The position numbers and the translations under genes were made by a program. The notes below the pieces were generated by a model that was not told the origin of the DNA, did no database searches, and saw only the letters and a list, made by a program, of their open reading frames with translations. A stretch of 39,752 nt of DNA, taken from positions 1 through 39,752 of the forward strand of contig CANQIX010000008.1 of assembly GCA_947624105.1 (NCBI GenBank). The letters run 5' to 3'. Positions within the stretch are counted from its first letter, which is position 1. Each line of letters opens with the position of its first letter. Source of the stretch: an uncultured Clostridia bacterium. Its GTDB lineage: Bacteria > Bacillota > Clostridia > Christensenellales > UBA1242. Shown one piece after another: positions 1 through 8,873 of the stretch.

Positions 1-105
1 CCTACGAGAGTTGTGCTACAACTGACACAACAAAAGCAAATATATAAGGAGTCATATTAAGAATTATTTTTGTTTTCAAGTGGTATTACCATTCCAAAAC
101 ATTCT

Positions 106-148
106 TGTAAAACAAATACGAAACACTTGTTATCCAAATGTTTCGTAT
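106..148 (-). terminator. Rho-independent terminator downstream of tRNA-Ser
   Basis: Inverted repeat ATACGAAACA...TGTTTCGTAT (116-148), followed on the minus strand by TTTGTTTT. Confidence 0.75.
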
Positions 149-158
149 GAGTCGCTAA

Positions 159-249
159 TGGCGGAGAGAGAGGGATTCGAACCCTCGCTGCCTTTTACAA
201 CACTACTCCCTTAGCAGGGGAGCCTCTTCGACCTCTTGAGTATCTCTCC
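159..249 (-). tRNA. tRNA-Ser (anticodon GCT), CCA encoded
   Basis: Reverse complement GGAGAGATACTCAAGAGGTCGAAGAGGCTCCCCTGCTAAGGGAG...GGTTCGAATCCCTCTCTCTCCGCCA: 7-bp acceptor stem, CTGCTAA anticodon loop, long variable arm, TTCGAATC T-loop, 3' CCA. Confidence 0.95.
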
Positions 250-502
250 ATTTGATAGTGCTTTTTGCACTATCTGTATATTATCATTATATTGTCTTTT
301 TGTCAAGTTTTAAACTAAAAATTAGCATCGTTTCTTATTTTTTATAAAATTTTACAAAATGTTTTGACGGATAAAATTGTAACATTTTGTTGTTACATCT
401 GCACATCTTACACTAATAAAATTTTATTTCAAAAATCAATATAATTATTTACATTGCAGTATTTAGTTATAAATGTATAACTAGTCATGCAATGCTATTT
501 TA

Positions 503-1045
503 TTAAAACTCTTCTTTGAATAATTCAAAGTATGACTCTGGATGAGCACATACTGGGCATGCTTTTGGTGCTGTATCTCCCACGTAGATATGTCCGCAGT
601 TTCTGCAAATCCATACTCTCTTTTCTGTCTTTTTGAAGACGGTTTTTGTTTTAACAAGTTCAGCAAGTTTTCTATATCTTTCTTCGTGTCTCTTTTCGAT
701 TGCAGCAACGCCTTCAAACTTAACTGCTATTTCTGGGAATCCTTCTGCTCTAGCAGTTTCAGCCATTTCCTTATACATATTTGTCCACTCGTCTTTTTCG
801 CCAGCAGCGGCATCTAAAAGATTTGTGTATGTGTCTGGCACATTTCCACCGTGCAAAAGTTTAAACCATAACTTTGCATGTTCTTTTTCATTATCAGATG
901 TTTCGCCAAATACTGCTGCGATTTGTTCGTATCCATCTTTCTTAGCCTGAGATTGATAATAGTTATACTTTGTTCTTGCTTGGCACTCTCCGGCAAATGC
1001 CTTCATTAAATTTTGTTCTGTTTTTGTTCCTTTAAGTTCTTTCAT
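503..1045 (-). CDS. Rubrerythrin
   Basis: Ferritin-like N-terminus with [11 protein letters not shown] iron ligands plus C-terminal rubredoxin motif [28 protein letters not shown] supports ATG at 1045 rather than GTG at 1051. Confidence 0.95.
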   Translation of the reverse strand: MKELKGTKTEQNLMKAFAGECQARTKYNYYQSQAKKDGYEQIAAVFGETSDNEKEHAKLWFKLLHGGNVPDTYTNLLDAAAGEKDEWTNMYKEMAETARAEGFPEIAVKFEGVAAIEKRHEERYRKLAELVKTKTVFKKTEKRVWICRNCGHIYVGDTAPKACPVCAHPESYFELFKEEF

Positions 1046-1330
1046 ATTCACCCTCCAAGTGATGTATATATTTTATCATTTATAGTCTTGTAAAGTCAAA
1101 TAATTGGCAAATTATTATAAAATTTTTGATTTTTTCGTATTTTTTGCTTATTTTTTATGAGATTTTAACGGTTTTGGTTAAACGGAAAGTTTTTTACTTA
1201 TTAGCCTCTATATTGAATTTCTTTCCCGAAAGTTAGGTTTACAATTTATAAGTTACAATCTCAACCTTTTTGTCTTGCAGTCGACTTTGTTATAAATAAA
1301 GTAAAATTTGTTTTGCATACCAATATAAAA

Positions 1331-1346
1331 TGTTTCACGTGAAACA
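1331..1346. promoter_or_regulatory. parS site (TGTTTCACGTGAAACA)
   Basis: Exact 16-bp palindrome matching the ParB/Spo0J binding consensus. Confidence 0.97.
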
Positions 1347-1579
1347 TTTAGGCGAGCGTAATATTATTCTCTAACTGACAGATTCTTATAAAACTTACAA
1401 TCAACCCCTACCTGTATAATTTCATACTATGAAAATACACTATACAACAACCAATATACGATAATTATCTACCAATACATCTTTGCATAACGTTATATAC
1501 AAACATACTTTTACTTTGACCCACGTATAGCCCTTAATCCATCAAATAAAATGTTACAATGTGCATCAACATTGCATAA

Positions 1580-1610
1580 AACAAAAATAAAAGAAGGGCA
1601 AACCCTTCTT
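1580..1610 (-). terminator. Rho-independent terminator of the parA-parB transcript
   Basis: AAGAAGGG-N4-CCCTTCTT stem-loop, followed on the minus strand by TTATTTTTGTTTT. Confidence 0.85.
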
Positions 1611-1614
1611 AGAT

Positions 1615-1630
1615 TGTTTCACGTGAAACA
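1615..1630. promoter_or_regulatory. parS site (TGTTTCACGTGAAACA)
   Basis: Second exact 16-bp palindrome, ending one base before the parB stop codon. Confidence 0.97.
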
Positions 1631-1631
1631 T

Positions 1632-2585
1632 TTACTTTTTATTTCTTCTATTGTAGTTTTGTAAATCGCCTAATGTCAATTCTTTCTTATTTAGAAGATC
1701 CATCAATTCTGCAATACGGTCTAAATCTTCTCTACTATAGTAGTCGATATATATTCTGCCTTTATTATCACTTCCAATAGCGGTTACCTTTGTTGCAAAT
1801 GTTCTCTGCATTTGATTTATCAACTCTTTTAGTTCAAGTGATTGCTCTGGCACTGCAACAATGCGTTTTGTTGGATTCGTATAGTTTTTTATTGCCTTTT
1901 CCAAATCTCTTACGTTTTGCTTTTTGGTAACGGCCGCTTGAGCAAGCCTTATTTGATCATTTGCGTTCGTTACTACAACCAAGCATCTTGCATGCCCGGC
2001 AGACAAACTTCCATTTTCAACCATTGCGATAACTTCTGGGGTTAAAGACAACAATCTTAAAGAGTTTGCTATAGCAGGTCTACTCTTGCCAATTCTTTCG
2101 GCAACAACTTCTTGCGTCAACCCATATTCGTCCATCAATTCTTTAATTGCTTTTGCCGCTTCGATAGGATTCAAATCTTCACGTTGCAAGTTTTCGATAA
2201 TGCTTATTTCTTTGATTTGCTTTTCTGTATATTTCTTTATAATACAAGGAACAGTTTTAAGTCCGGCAATGTTGGCAGCACGCCATCTTCTTTCACCGGC
2301 AATAATCATATACTTGCCATCTGCGTCAGCGTTGACAACAATTGGTTGAACAATGCCATGCATCTTAATTGACGATGCAAGTTCGTTCAATGCGTCAATA
2401 TCAAAATTCTTTCTTGGTTGGTTTGGATTAGGCTTAACCTTGTCTATATCAATCTCTGCTACGCCTTGATTTGTGGCTGGTTTGTCGCTTTTGTTAGTTA
2501 TATTATTATAACTATATTCTCTATCTAACGCGCCAAAAAGGGATTCTAATCCCCTTCCTAATCCTCTCTTATTTGTATCCATCAT
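1632..2585 (-). CDS. parB: Chromosome-partitioning protein ParB/Spo0J
   Basis: RGLGRGLESLF N-terminus, PNPNQPRKNF, IIAGERRWRAA; adjacent to parA and parS. Confidence 0.97.
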   Translation of the reverse strand: MMDTNKRGLGRGLESLFGALDREYSYNNITNKSDKPATNQGVAEIDIDKVKPNPNQPRKNFDIDALNELASSIKMHGIVQPIVVNADADGKYMIIAGERRWRAANIAGLKTVPCIIKKYTEKQIKEISIIENLQREDLNPIEAAKAIKELMDEYGLTQEVVAERIGKSRPAIANSLRLLSLTPEVIAMVENGSLSAGHARCLVVVTNANDQIRLAQAAVTKKQNVRDLEKAIKNYTNPTKRIVAVPEQSLELKELINQMQRTFATKVTAIGSDNKGRIYIDYYSREDLDRIAELMDLLNKKELTLGDLQNYNRRNKK

Positions 2586-2592
2586 ATCCTCC

Positions 2593-3396
2593 TTATATTA
2601 TCTTTTTAACCCTTGATATCTTCTTATATGGAACTCCAAGTCGTTTTAAAATTTCCTCAGTCAAACTTAAATATGCTTCTGCACCCTTCGAATTTGAATC
2701 GTAAAGTGCGATTGGAAGTCCATGGCTTGGTGCTTCGGCAAGTCTAACGTTTCTTGGAATTGTTGTAACATAAACCTTCTTATTAAAGAACTTAATTACT
2801 TCGTTGCTGACTTGATTTGTAAGATTATATCTCTTTTCCTTCATCGTCATAACAACGCCTTCGATATCTAAGTCTGGATTTAAGTGATATTTTATCAGTC
2901 TAATTGTGTTCATAAGTTGAGTTAAGCCTTCAAGCGCAAAAAATTCACACTGAATTGGTATAATTACGCTGTCAGATGCGGTCAAAGCATTGACTGTGAT
3001 AAGCCCAAGCGATGGGGGGCAGTCAATAAAGATAAAATCATACGAATCTCTAATTTCGTCCAAAATCTTTTTAAGCACTTTTTCGCGGTTTGGAATTTGA
3101 ACAAGTTCAACTTCAACGCCAGAAAGGTCTTGCGTAGATGGAATTACGAACAAATTATCGACGATTGACTGCTGAACAACCTCATCAAACTCACAATTTC
3201 CGTCAATTAACTCATAAATTGTCTTTAAATTTTTATTTTTTTCGATTCCAACGCCGGTTGTTGCGTTTCCTTGAGGGTCAAGATCTAAAACAAGCACTTT
3301 TTTATCCATCAAAGCCATATAGGTGGCAACATTTATGCAAGTTGTCGTCTTTCCAACCCCACCTTTTTGGTTTGCAAAGGTAATAATTTTTCCCAT
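2593..3396 (-). CDS. parA: ParA/Soj ATPase
   Basis: Deviant Walker A KGGVGKTTT, FIFIDCPPSLG, PIQCEFFALEGL. Confidence 0.97.
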   Translation of the reverse strand: MGKIITFANQKGGVGKTTTCINVATYMALMDKKVLVLDLDPQGNATTGVGIEKNKNLKTIYELIDGNCEFDEVVQQSIVDNLFVIPSTQDLSGVEVELVQIPNREKVLKKILDEIRDSYDFIFIDCPPSLGLITVNALTASDSVIIPIQCEFFALEGLTQLMNTIRLIKYHLNPDLDIEGVVMTMKEKRYNLTNQVSNEVIKFFNKKVYVTTIPRNVRLAEAPSHGLPIALYDSNSKGAEAYLSLTEEILKRLGVPYKKISRVKKII

Positions 3397-3482
3397 TAAA
3401 ATAAATCTCCACTACAATTATACAAAAAATATTAAAAAAAACAAAGAAAACTAGCAAAAAATATAATAAAATACGTCAAAAA

Positions 3483-4175
3483 TCACAGCGGATTTAATTT
3501 TGGAAGGTTTTTTCCTCTTGGATATTTTGGATTTGTCTTCCCAAGTTTTTCGATAACTAAAATTTTTCTGTCAGCATCAATTTCGTCAATTTTATAATTT
3601 TCTATCTTCACAACTTTGCAATTTAGCACATTTAAAGCATTTTTTGCCTGCTTAATTTCTTCTTCGAGTTGCACAGATTTATAAATCAAACATTTTCCAC
3701 CTACTTTAAGATATGGAACTAGATATTCTAGCAGTGTTTTTAGAGGTGCAACCGCTCTTGCAACTGCAAAATCGAACATTTCACGATTATTTTTGATGTA
3801 ATCTTCGGCACGCGCGTGCACTGCAGTTATGTTTTTTAATCCCAAATGTTCGATAGTTTGATTTAAAAAATTAACTCTTTTATTTAAACTATCAACCATA
3901 GTAATATTTAGGTCATCACGAACAATTTTTAGTGGCAAAGCAGGGAATCCAGCACCACTTCCAATATCAATTATTTTTGAATTTTCGAAGATATTTTTCT
4001 CCGCTAAAATGCTGTCCAAAAAATGTTTTATTAAAACATCATTTTTCTCAGTAATTGCAGTTAAATTAAATTTTTTATTTTCTTCAATTAAAAATTCAAA
4101 ATATTTATTAAATTTATCTATTTTTTCTTCGTCAAGCGGATAACCATACTTAGAAAACAACTCATTTATTTCCAT
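3483..4175 (-). CDS. rsmG: 16S rRNA (guanine527-N7)-methyltransferase
   Basis: KIIDIGSGAGFPALPLKI, VARAVAPLKTLLEYLVPYLK; overlaps the mnmG 3' end. Confidence 0.95.
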   Translation of the reverse strand: MEINELFSKYGYPLDEEKIDKFNKYFEFLIEENKKFNLTAITEKNDVLIKHFLDSILAEKNIFENSKIIDIGSGAGFPALPLKIVRDDLNITMVDSLNKRVNFLNQTIEHLGLKNITAVHARAEDYIKNNREMFDFAVARAVAPLKTLLEYLVPYLKVGGKCLIYKSVQLEEEIKQAKNALNVLNCKVVKIENYKIDEIDADRKILVIEKLGKTNPKYPRGKNLPKLNPL

Positions 4176-6036
4176 TTTTATCTTCCTTCTGCGCCTTTTT
4201 AACTAAAATTGACAAAACTGAAATATCGGCAGGCGACACACCTGAAACGCGCGATGCTTGTCCTATGTTAAGTGGGCGAATTTTAGACAGTTTTTCGATT
4301 GTTTCTGCTCTTATTCCTTTTACAGAGGCATAATCAAAGTCGTTTGGTATTGGAATATTCTCGTTTGCAAGTGCGCGGGCGACATCTTCCTCTTGTTGTT
4401 TTAGGTATCCTTCATACTTTATTTGAATATTTACCTTTTCTAAGAGGGAGTAATCATATTCTTTTAAGATGTCAAAGTAATCGCGAATCTTAAAGATGTC
4501 GATGTTTGTCCTTTTAAGCATCTCGCGGTAGGTTACACTTTCTTTTGGGACACTTTCGCCATTTTCTTCGTAAAATTTTGTCGTTTTTTCGTTTATTTTT
4601 ACTTTTTCTTGTAGTTTTTCTTCAATTTTTCTTATTTTTTCTTTCTTTTCTAAGAATTTTTGATATCTTTCATCACTTACAAGTCCAACCTTGTGCCCAA
4701 TTTCTGTAAGTCGCATATCTGCATTATCTTGTCTAAGCAAAAGACGATATTCGGCACGAGAGGTCATCATTCTGTATGGCTCATTTGTGCCTTTGGTAAC
4801 TATGTCGTCAATCAACACGCCAATATACGCATCACTACGCTTAAGCACAATCATTTCTTTCCCTTTTAGGTATTGGCTTGCATTTATGCCCGCAATTATT
4901 CCTTGTGCCGCAGCCTCTTCATATCCGCTTGTTCCGTTGATTTGTCCGGCGAAAAACAACCCTTTTATCTTTTTATATTCAAGGGTTGGATTGAGTTCCG
5001 TTGCGTCAATGCAGTCATATTCAATGGCATACGCATCGCGCATTATCTCAGCATTTTGAAGCCCAATAACGCTTTCTACCATATCTTTTTGTATGTAAGA
5101 AGGCATCGAAGTTGAAAATCCTTGCAGATACATCTCTTTTGTGTCGAGCGTTTCTGGTTCAAGGAAGAGTTGATGTCTTTCCTTGTCGGCAAAACGAACA
5201 ACTTTTGTTTCGATTGAAGGACAATATCTTGGCCCAACTCCAACAATTTCGCCAGAAAGCGCCGGTGCTTTGTCGATGTTTTTCCTAATGATGTCGTGCG
5301 TTTTTGCGGTTGTATATGTCAAATAGCAACTTGCTTTGTTTTGAATTGGTTTTTCGGTGAGATATGAAAAAGTGGAGATTTCTTCATCTCCTTTCTGCTC
5401 TTCCATCTGTGAAAAATCGACACTTCGCGAGTGGATTCTAACTGGAGTTCCGGTTTTAAAACGAAGCATAGTCAGCCCCAAATTTTCCAAACTTTTAGAA
5501 AGTCCGTGGCTGTTTTTAAAGCCATTTGGCCCTGTTTTTTCGACAGTTTTTCCAATAATGATTTGGCTTTCTAGGTATACACCTGTTGCAAAAACAACCG
5601 CCTTAGCAACATATTCAAGCCCAACATTTGTCGTTATTATTTTATCTTCTCCGCTTAGGCGAATGTCGACAACTTCGCCTTGTCTTAACAGCAGATTTGG
5701 TTCGTTTTCAAGCGTCTTTTTCATTTCGGTGTGGTAGGCGTTTTTATCTGCCTGCGCACGCAAACTTTGCACTGCTGGACCTTTTCCGCGGTTTAACATA
5801 CGAATTTGAATAGCGGTTTTATCGGCATTTACACCCATCTCTCCGCCAAGGGCATCAACCTCGCTGACAAGTTGTCCTTTTGCCGTTCCGCCGATAGATG
5901 GATTGCACGCAAGAAACGCTACTGCGTCCAAACTTATGGTAAGCAGCAGAGTTTTATTTCCCATTCTTGCAAGAGCCAACGCCGCTTCACACCCGGCGTG
6001 TCCAGCCCCAATAACTATCGCATCAAATCTTTCCAT
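4162..6036 (-). CDS. mnmG: tRNA U34 carboxymethylaminomethyl synthesis enzyme MnmG (GidA)
   Basis: VIGAGHAGCEAALALARMG, NPSIGGTAKGQLVSEVDALGG, TSRAEYRLLLRQDNAD. Confidence 0.98.
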   Translation of the reverse strand: MERFDAIVIGAGHAGCEAALALARMGNKTLLLTISLDAVAFLACNPSIGGTAKGQLVSEVDALGGEMGVNADKTAIQIRMLNRGKGPAVQSLRAQADKNAYHTEMKKTLENEPNLLLRQGEVVDIRLSGEDKIITTNVGLEYVAKAVVFATGVYLESQIIIGKTVEKTGPNGFKNSHGLSKSLENLGLTMLRFKTGTPVRIHSRSVDFSQMEEQKGDEEISTFSYLTEKPIQNKASCYLTYTTAKTHDIIRKNIDKAPALSGEIVGVGPRYCPSIETKVVRFADKERHQLFLEPETLDTKEMYLQGFSTSMPSYIQKDMVESVIGLQNAEIMRDAYAIEYDCIDATELNPTLEYKKIKGLFFAGQINGTSGYEEAAAQGIIAGINASQYLKGKEMIVLKRSDAYIGVLIDDIVTKGTNEPYRMMTSRAEYRLLLRQDNADMRLTEIGHKVGLVSDERYQKFLEKKEKIRKIEEKLQEKVKINEKTTKFYEENGESVPKESVTYREMLKRTNIDIFKIRDYFDILKEYDYSLLEKVNIQIKYEGYLKQQEEDVARALANENIPIPNDFDYASVKGIRAETIEKLSKIRPLNIGQASRVSGVSPADISVLSILVKKAQKEDKNGNK

Positions 6037-6045
6037 CTTTTCCTT

Positions 6046-7365
6046 CTATTTCCCTAAGCAGAATTTTGAAAATATAAGGGAGATTATATCTTCGTTTTCT
6101 GTATTTCCTGTTATCTTTCCAAGTTCTTCCCAAAGTCGTTTTATCAGCATTGCAAGAACATCTAACGCCTGTTCTTTTGCTTCAAAAATCTCGCCGATTA
6201 TCTTGTCGCAATTTTCAAGTATATTTAGATGGCGCTCGTTGGTTAAAACAAGGGCAGAATCTGTTATCTCATTTTCGATCACTTCGCTTACGATTTTATC
6301 TTTAAGCGTGGCAATATTTTTCTCTTCCACAGCAGACACTTCGATCTCGTTGTCAAAATGTTTCACCTTCCTCTTTTGGTCAATTTTGTTGACGACATTG
6401 ACAACCTTTTTGCCGGTTAAATCTATATTTAACTTCTCTTCATTCTCGTTTGTTGCATCGTGAATATACAAAATTAGATCGGCGTTGTTTATGCTTTCAA
6501 TACTCTTTTCAATGCCAAGTTTTTCGATAATATCGTCCGTTTCACGTATGCCGGCTGTGTCGATTAGGTTTATTTTTATTCCCTTATGGAAGAAACTTTC
6601 CGTCAAACTATCACGTGTTGTTCCTTCGATGTTGGTAACAATCGCTCGATTTTGTCCTAAGAGTGCGTTTAGCAAACTGCTTTTGCCCACGTTTGCCTCT
6701 CCAACAAGGGCGACATTTATGCCGTTTTTAAGGTATTTTCCACTCTTGGAAATTTCGATAATGTTGTCGTTGTCTTTTTTGATTTCTCCTATCTTTGCCA
6801 AAATCTTTTCTTTGATAATTTCCTCGTAGTCGTGTTCTGGATAGTCAAACGAAACATTTATTTCGGCAAGGAGAGTGCTCAACTCTTCCTGTTCTTTTTC
6901 TATCTTTTCTGCTAGGCGACCATTGGTTATTTTAAGCGAGGACTTAAGTTCTCCCTCTGTTTCTGCGTTGATTTCTCCAATGATTGCCTCAGCCTTATCA
7001 AGTGTTATCTTACCATTTAAAAACGCACGCTTTGAATATTCACCTGGTTCGGCAAGCCTTGCGCCGTTCTTTATGCACACCTCTAATATCTTTTGAACAA
7101 GCAACATTCCGCCGTGAATTTGAAATTCAACAATATCTTCTCCGGTGTAGGAAAAAGGTGCTTTAAAATAGACGCAAAGACATTCTTCAAAAACGTCCTT
7201 TTCAACTTCCAACTGTCCAAAATACATAAATCGAGGGAGAATTTCTTTCGCTTTGCAATGAAAAACTCTAAGGGCGATATCTAACGCACCCTTGCCACTC
7301 ATTCTTACAATCGAAATTGCTCCTTTGCCGATAGGAGTAGAAATTGAAACAATTACGTCTTCCAC
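6046..7365 (-). CDS. mnmE: tRNA modification GTPase MnmE (TrmE)
   Basis: VSISTPIGKGAISIVRMSG N-terminus; G1 GEANVGKSSLLNAL, DTAGIRETDD, NKID; C-terminal FSKFCLGK. Start revised to GTG 7365 because the upstream part of the supplied ORF overlaps a promoter and a terminator. Confidence 0.95.
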   Translation of the reverse strand: MEDVIVSISTPIGKGAISIVRMSGKGALDIALRVFHCKAKEILPRFMYFGQLEVEKDVFEECLCVYFKAPFSYTGEDIVEFQIHGGMLLVQKILEVCIKNGARLAEPGEYSKRAFLNGKITLDKAEAIIGEINAETEGELKSSLKITNGRLAEKIEKEQEELSTLLAEINVSFDYPEHDYEEIIKEKILAKIGEIKKDNDNIIEISKSGKYLKNGINVALVGEANVGKSSLLNALLGQNRAIVTNIEGTTRDSLTESFFHKGIKINLIDTAGIRETDDIIEKLGIEKSIESINNADLILYIHDATNENEEKLNIDLTGKKVVNVVNKIDQKRKVKHFDNEIEVSAVEEKNIATLKDKIVSEVIENEITDSALVLTNERHLNILENCDKIIGEIFEAKEQALDVLAMLIKRLWEELGKITGNTENEDIISLIFSKFCLGK

Positions 7366-7371
7366 GCAAAA

Positions 7372-7401
7372 ATTATAACAAACACCTCTAACAAAAGTCA
7401 A
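7372..7401 (-). promoter_or_regulatory. Sigma-A promoter of mnmE (TTGACT-18-TATAAT)
   Basis: Minus strand TTGACT TTTGTTAGAGGTGTTTGT TATAAT TTTTGC GTG. Confidence 0.8.
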
Positions 7402-7428
7402 GAAAAGATTTCTTAAGCGGATAATAAA

Positions 7429-7449
7429 AGACAAGACTTTCGTCTTGCC
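7429..7449 (-). terminator. Terminator of the metallophosphoesterase/zinc-ribbon operon
   Basis: Minus strand GGCAAGAC-GAAA-GTCTTGTC followed by TTTTATT. Confidence 0.75.
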
Positions 7450-7452
7450 TTG

Positions 7453-7683
7453 TTATTTATTTTTCCCAATCAACTCAACGTAGGATTTTATCACCTTAAG
7501 CGATTCCGGATCGGAGATTTCTTGCGCCAACTTGTTAAGCACAAAAAGTTGAGAGGTGTGTTTTCGAACTTTTTCGTTGTCAATAGCAAGTTCCGATACC
7601 GGCTCTCCGCACAGATAACAATAGTTTGAATTTGTTGGAATTGCCTTCTTGCACGAAGGGCATCTAATAAAGTTATGCTCCAT
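7453..7683 (-). CDS. Small zinc-ribbon protein
   Basis: 76 aa with CPSCKKAIPTNSNYCYLCG (CxxC...CxxC); SD GAGGTGG; overlaps the upstream CDS by 11 bp. Confidence 0.7.
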   Translation of the reverse strand: MEHNFIRCPSCKKAIPTNSNYCYLCGEPVSELAIDNEKVRKHTSQLFVLNKLAQEISDPESLKVIKSYVELIGKNK

Positions 7684-8872
7684 ATTCCACCTCGCTTATA
7701 TCTTTAAATTCGATTTCGTCGTTTTTCTCCATTATGTTTTCGTGCAGTTTTGATTTAACTATTTGCAGTGTTTGGTCAAGAAGCAGATTCTTTCTTACGA
7801 TGTTTTCGTGTCTTTTCTGCTCTAAGGCGACATTTTGGTCAAAGATGTTCGTTCCGCCAACAACAACTGAAAACTCATAAGGATTTTCTAGGTTTACCCA
7901 AAAGACATCATAGTATTTTGCGTGCAAATCTGGTTTTTGTCCTCTTGGCGTTCTTAGGTAGGTTGACTGTGTGGAGACGTTGTAGATGTCATCTCCGGTC
8001 AACTTTCCAACAACGTTGCTGTTGCATCTAAATATGAGGTTTGCAAGAAGTTCGCCATTATCTCTAATCGAAGATCGGTTTGCTCCGTTGATAGTTTTTG
8101 CCTTGCCGGTTTGGTTGGTTTGAAGCCCTAAGATTCCGGTTATGCCCGAACCCTCTTTGATTACGTTTACACCAAGGCTGACACCCTCGTCGATGTAGTG
8201 AACGCGTGGGTCGTTAAGTTCTTCACACGCCTCTTGCAAGATATCTCTGCCAAGTTCCTTTTTGATTTTATGTTCTTGCGCTCCACCCATAAGGTAAACG
8301 TCTATCTTCTTTATTCCAAGTTTCTCTGCCGTGTGAAGATATGCCTTTACGTCCCAAATAAGTCTTTCTTTGCGCTTGTTCATTCCGTAATACAAGATTT
8401 TCCCGTCTTTTATTTCGGCATTTCTTAGGTATTTAATTTCCCACTCACTGCCAAGCAAATCACCGCCAAACACAACATAGGTTTTGCCCTTTTTGTTGAC
8501 TTTTGAAAGTTGATTTTTGATAAGTTGTCTTGTCAAATTTTCCTTTCTTCCGCTTTGTGGGTTAGAGCGGTCGTAATAGTTTGTTCCGGTGTAGAACAAG
8601 AGGTTAAAGCCCGGCTCGTCCTTGCCGATAACAAACATCTTTTCTGTTACTGTGGCAGTTTTCTTTCTCTTAATCTGCTCTGTATAGTCAGACGCATTTG
8701 CCATCTTTGCGTTTTCAATCGTTTCGTTTCGCGCAAGGTTGACTTTGCTGACGATGTATTGATTGAACAGATCTTTGTCTTTCTTTCTAAAGTTTTCGTC
8801 ATAGAAAAACTCTAAAATCTTCTCTTCCTTTTGCGCATTGGTGCGAATGTGATTCTTTTCTATTTCTCCCAT
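7673..8872 (-). CDS. Uncharacterised protein, possibly a degenerate metallophosphoesterase-like protein
   Basis: 399 aa; YVVFGGDLLGSEW and VYLMGGAQEHKI occupy the order of GD-xx-D and GNHD motifs, but no DxH or GHxH motif is visible; 1 bp from a canonical metallophosphoesterase gene. SD GGAGATG. Confidence 0.55.
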   Translation of the reverse strand: MGEIEKNHIRTNAQKEEKILEFFYDENFRKKDKDLFNQYIVSKVNLARNETIENAKMANASDYTEQIKRKKTATVTEKMFVIGKDEPGFNLLFYTGTNYYDRSNPQSGRKENLTRQLIKNQLSKVNKKGKTYVVFGGDLLGSEWEIKYLRNAEIKDGKILYYGMNKRKERLIWDVKAYLHTAEKLGIKKIDVYLMGGAQEHKIKKELGRDILQEACEELNDPRVHYIDEGVSLGVNVIKEGSGITGILGLQTNQTGKAKTINGANRSSIRDNGELLANLIFRCNSNVVGKLTGDDIYNVSTQSTYLRTPRGQKPDLHAKYYDVFWVNLENPYEFSVVVGGTNIFDQNVALEQKRHENIVRKNLLLDQTLQIVKSKLHENIMEKNDEIEFKDISEVEYGA

Positions 8873-8873
8873 T

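Noticed and set aside
1-45. tRNA-like D-arm (GTTGTG-CTACAACTGA-CACAAC) at the window start
   Set aside because: On the minus strand the would-be acceptor is TTTTG-like and position 8 is not T; cannot be fitted to a tRNA and is cut by the window edge.
4691-5059. 122-aa plus-strand ORF, and similar ORFs opposite mnmG/mnmE
   Set aside because: Shadow ORFs antisense to conserved genes; no SD and no recognisable domain.
6539-6554. parS-like half site CGTTTCACGTATGCCG within mnmE
   Set aside because: Only one half matches; palindrome is lost.
7366-7434. N-terminal extension of MnmE in the ORF track (MSFIIRLRNLFLTFVRGVCYNFC...)
   Set aside because: Overlaps a strong promoter and a terminator of the preceding operon; homologous MnmE proteins begin near VEDVIVSISTP.
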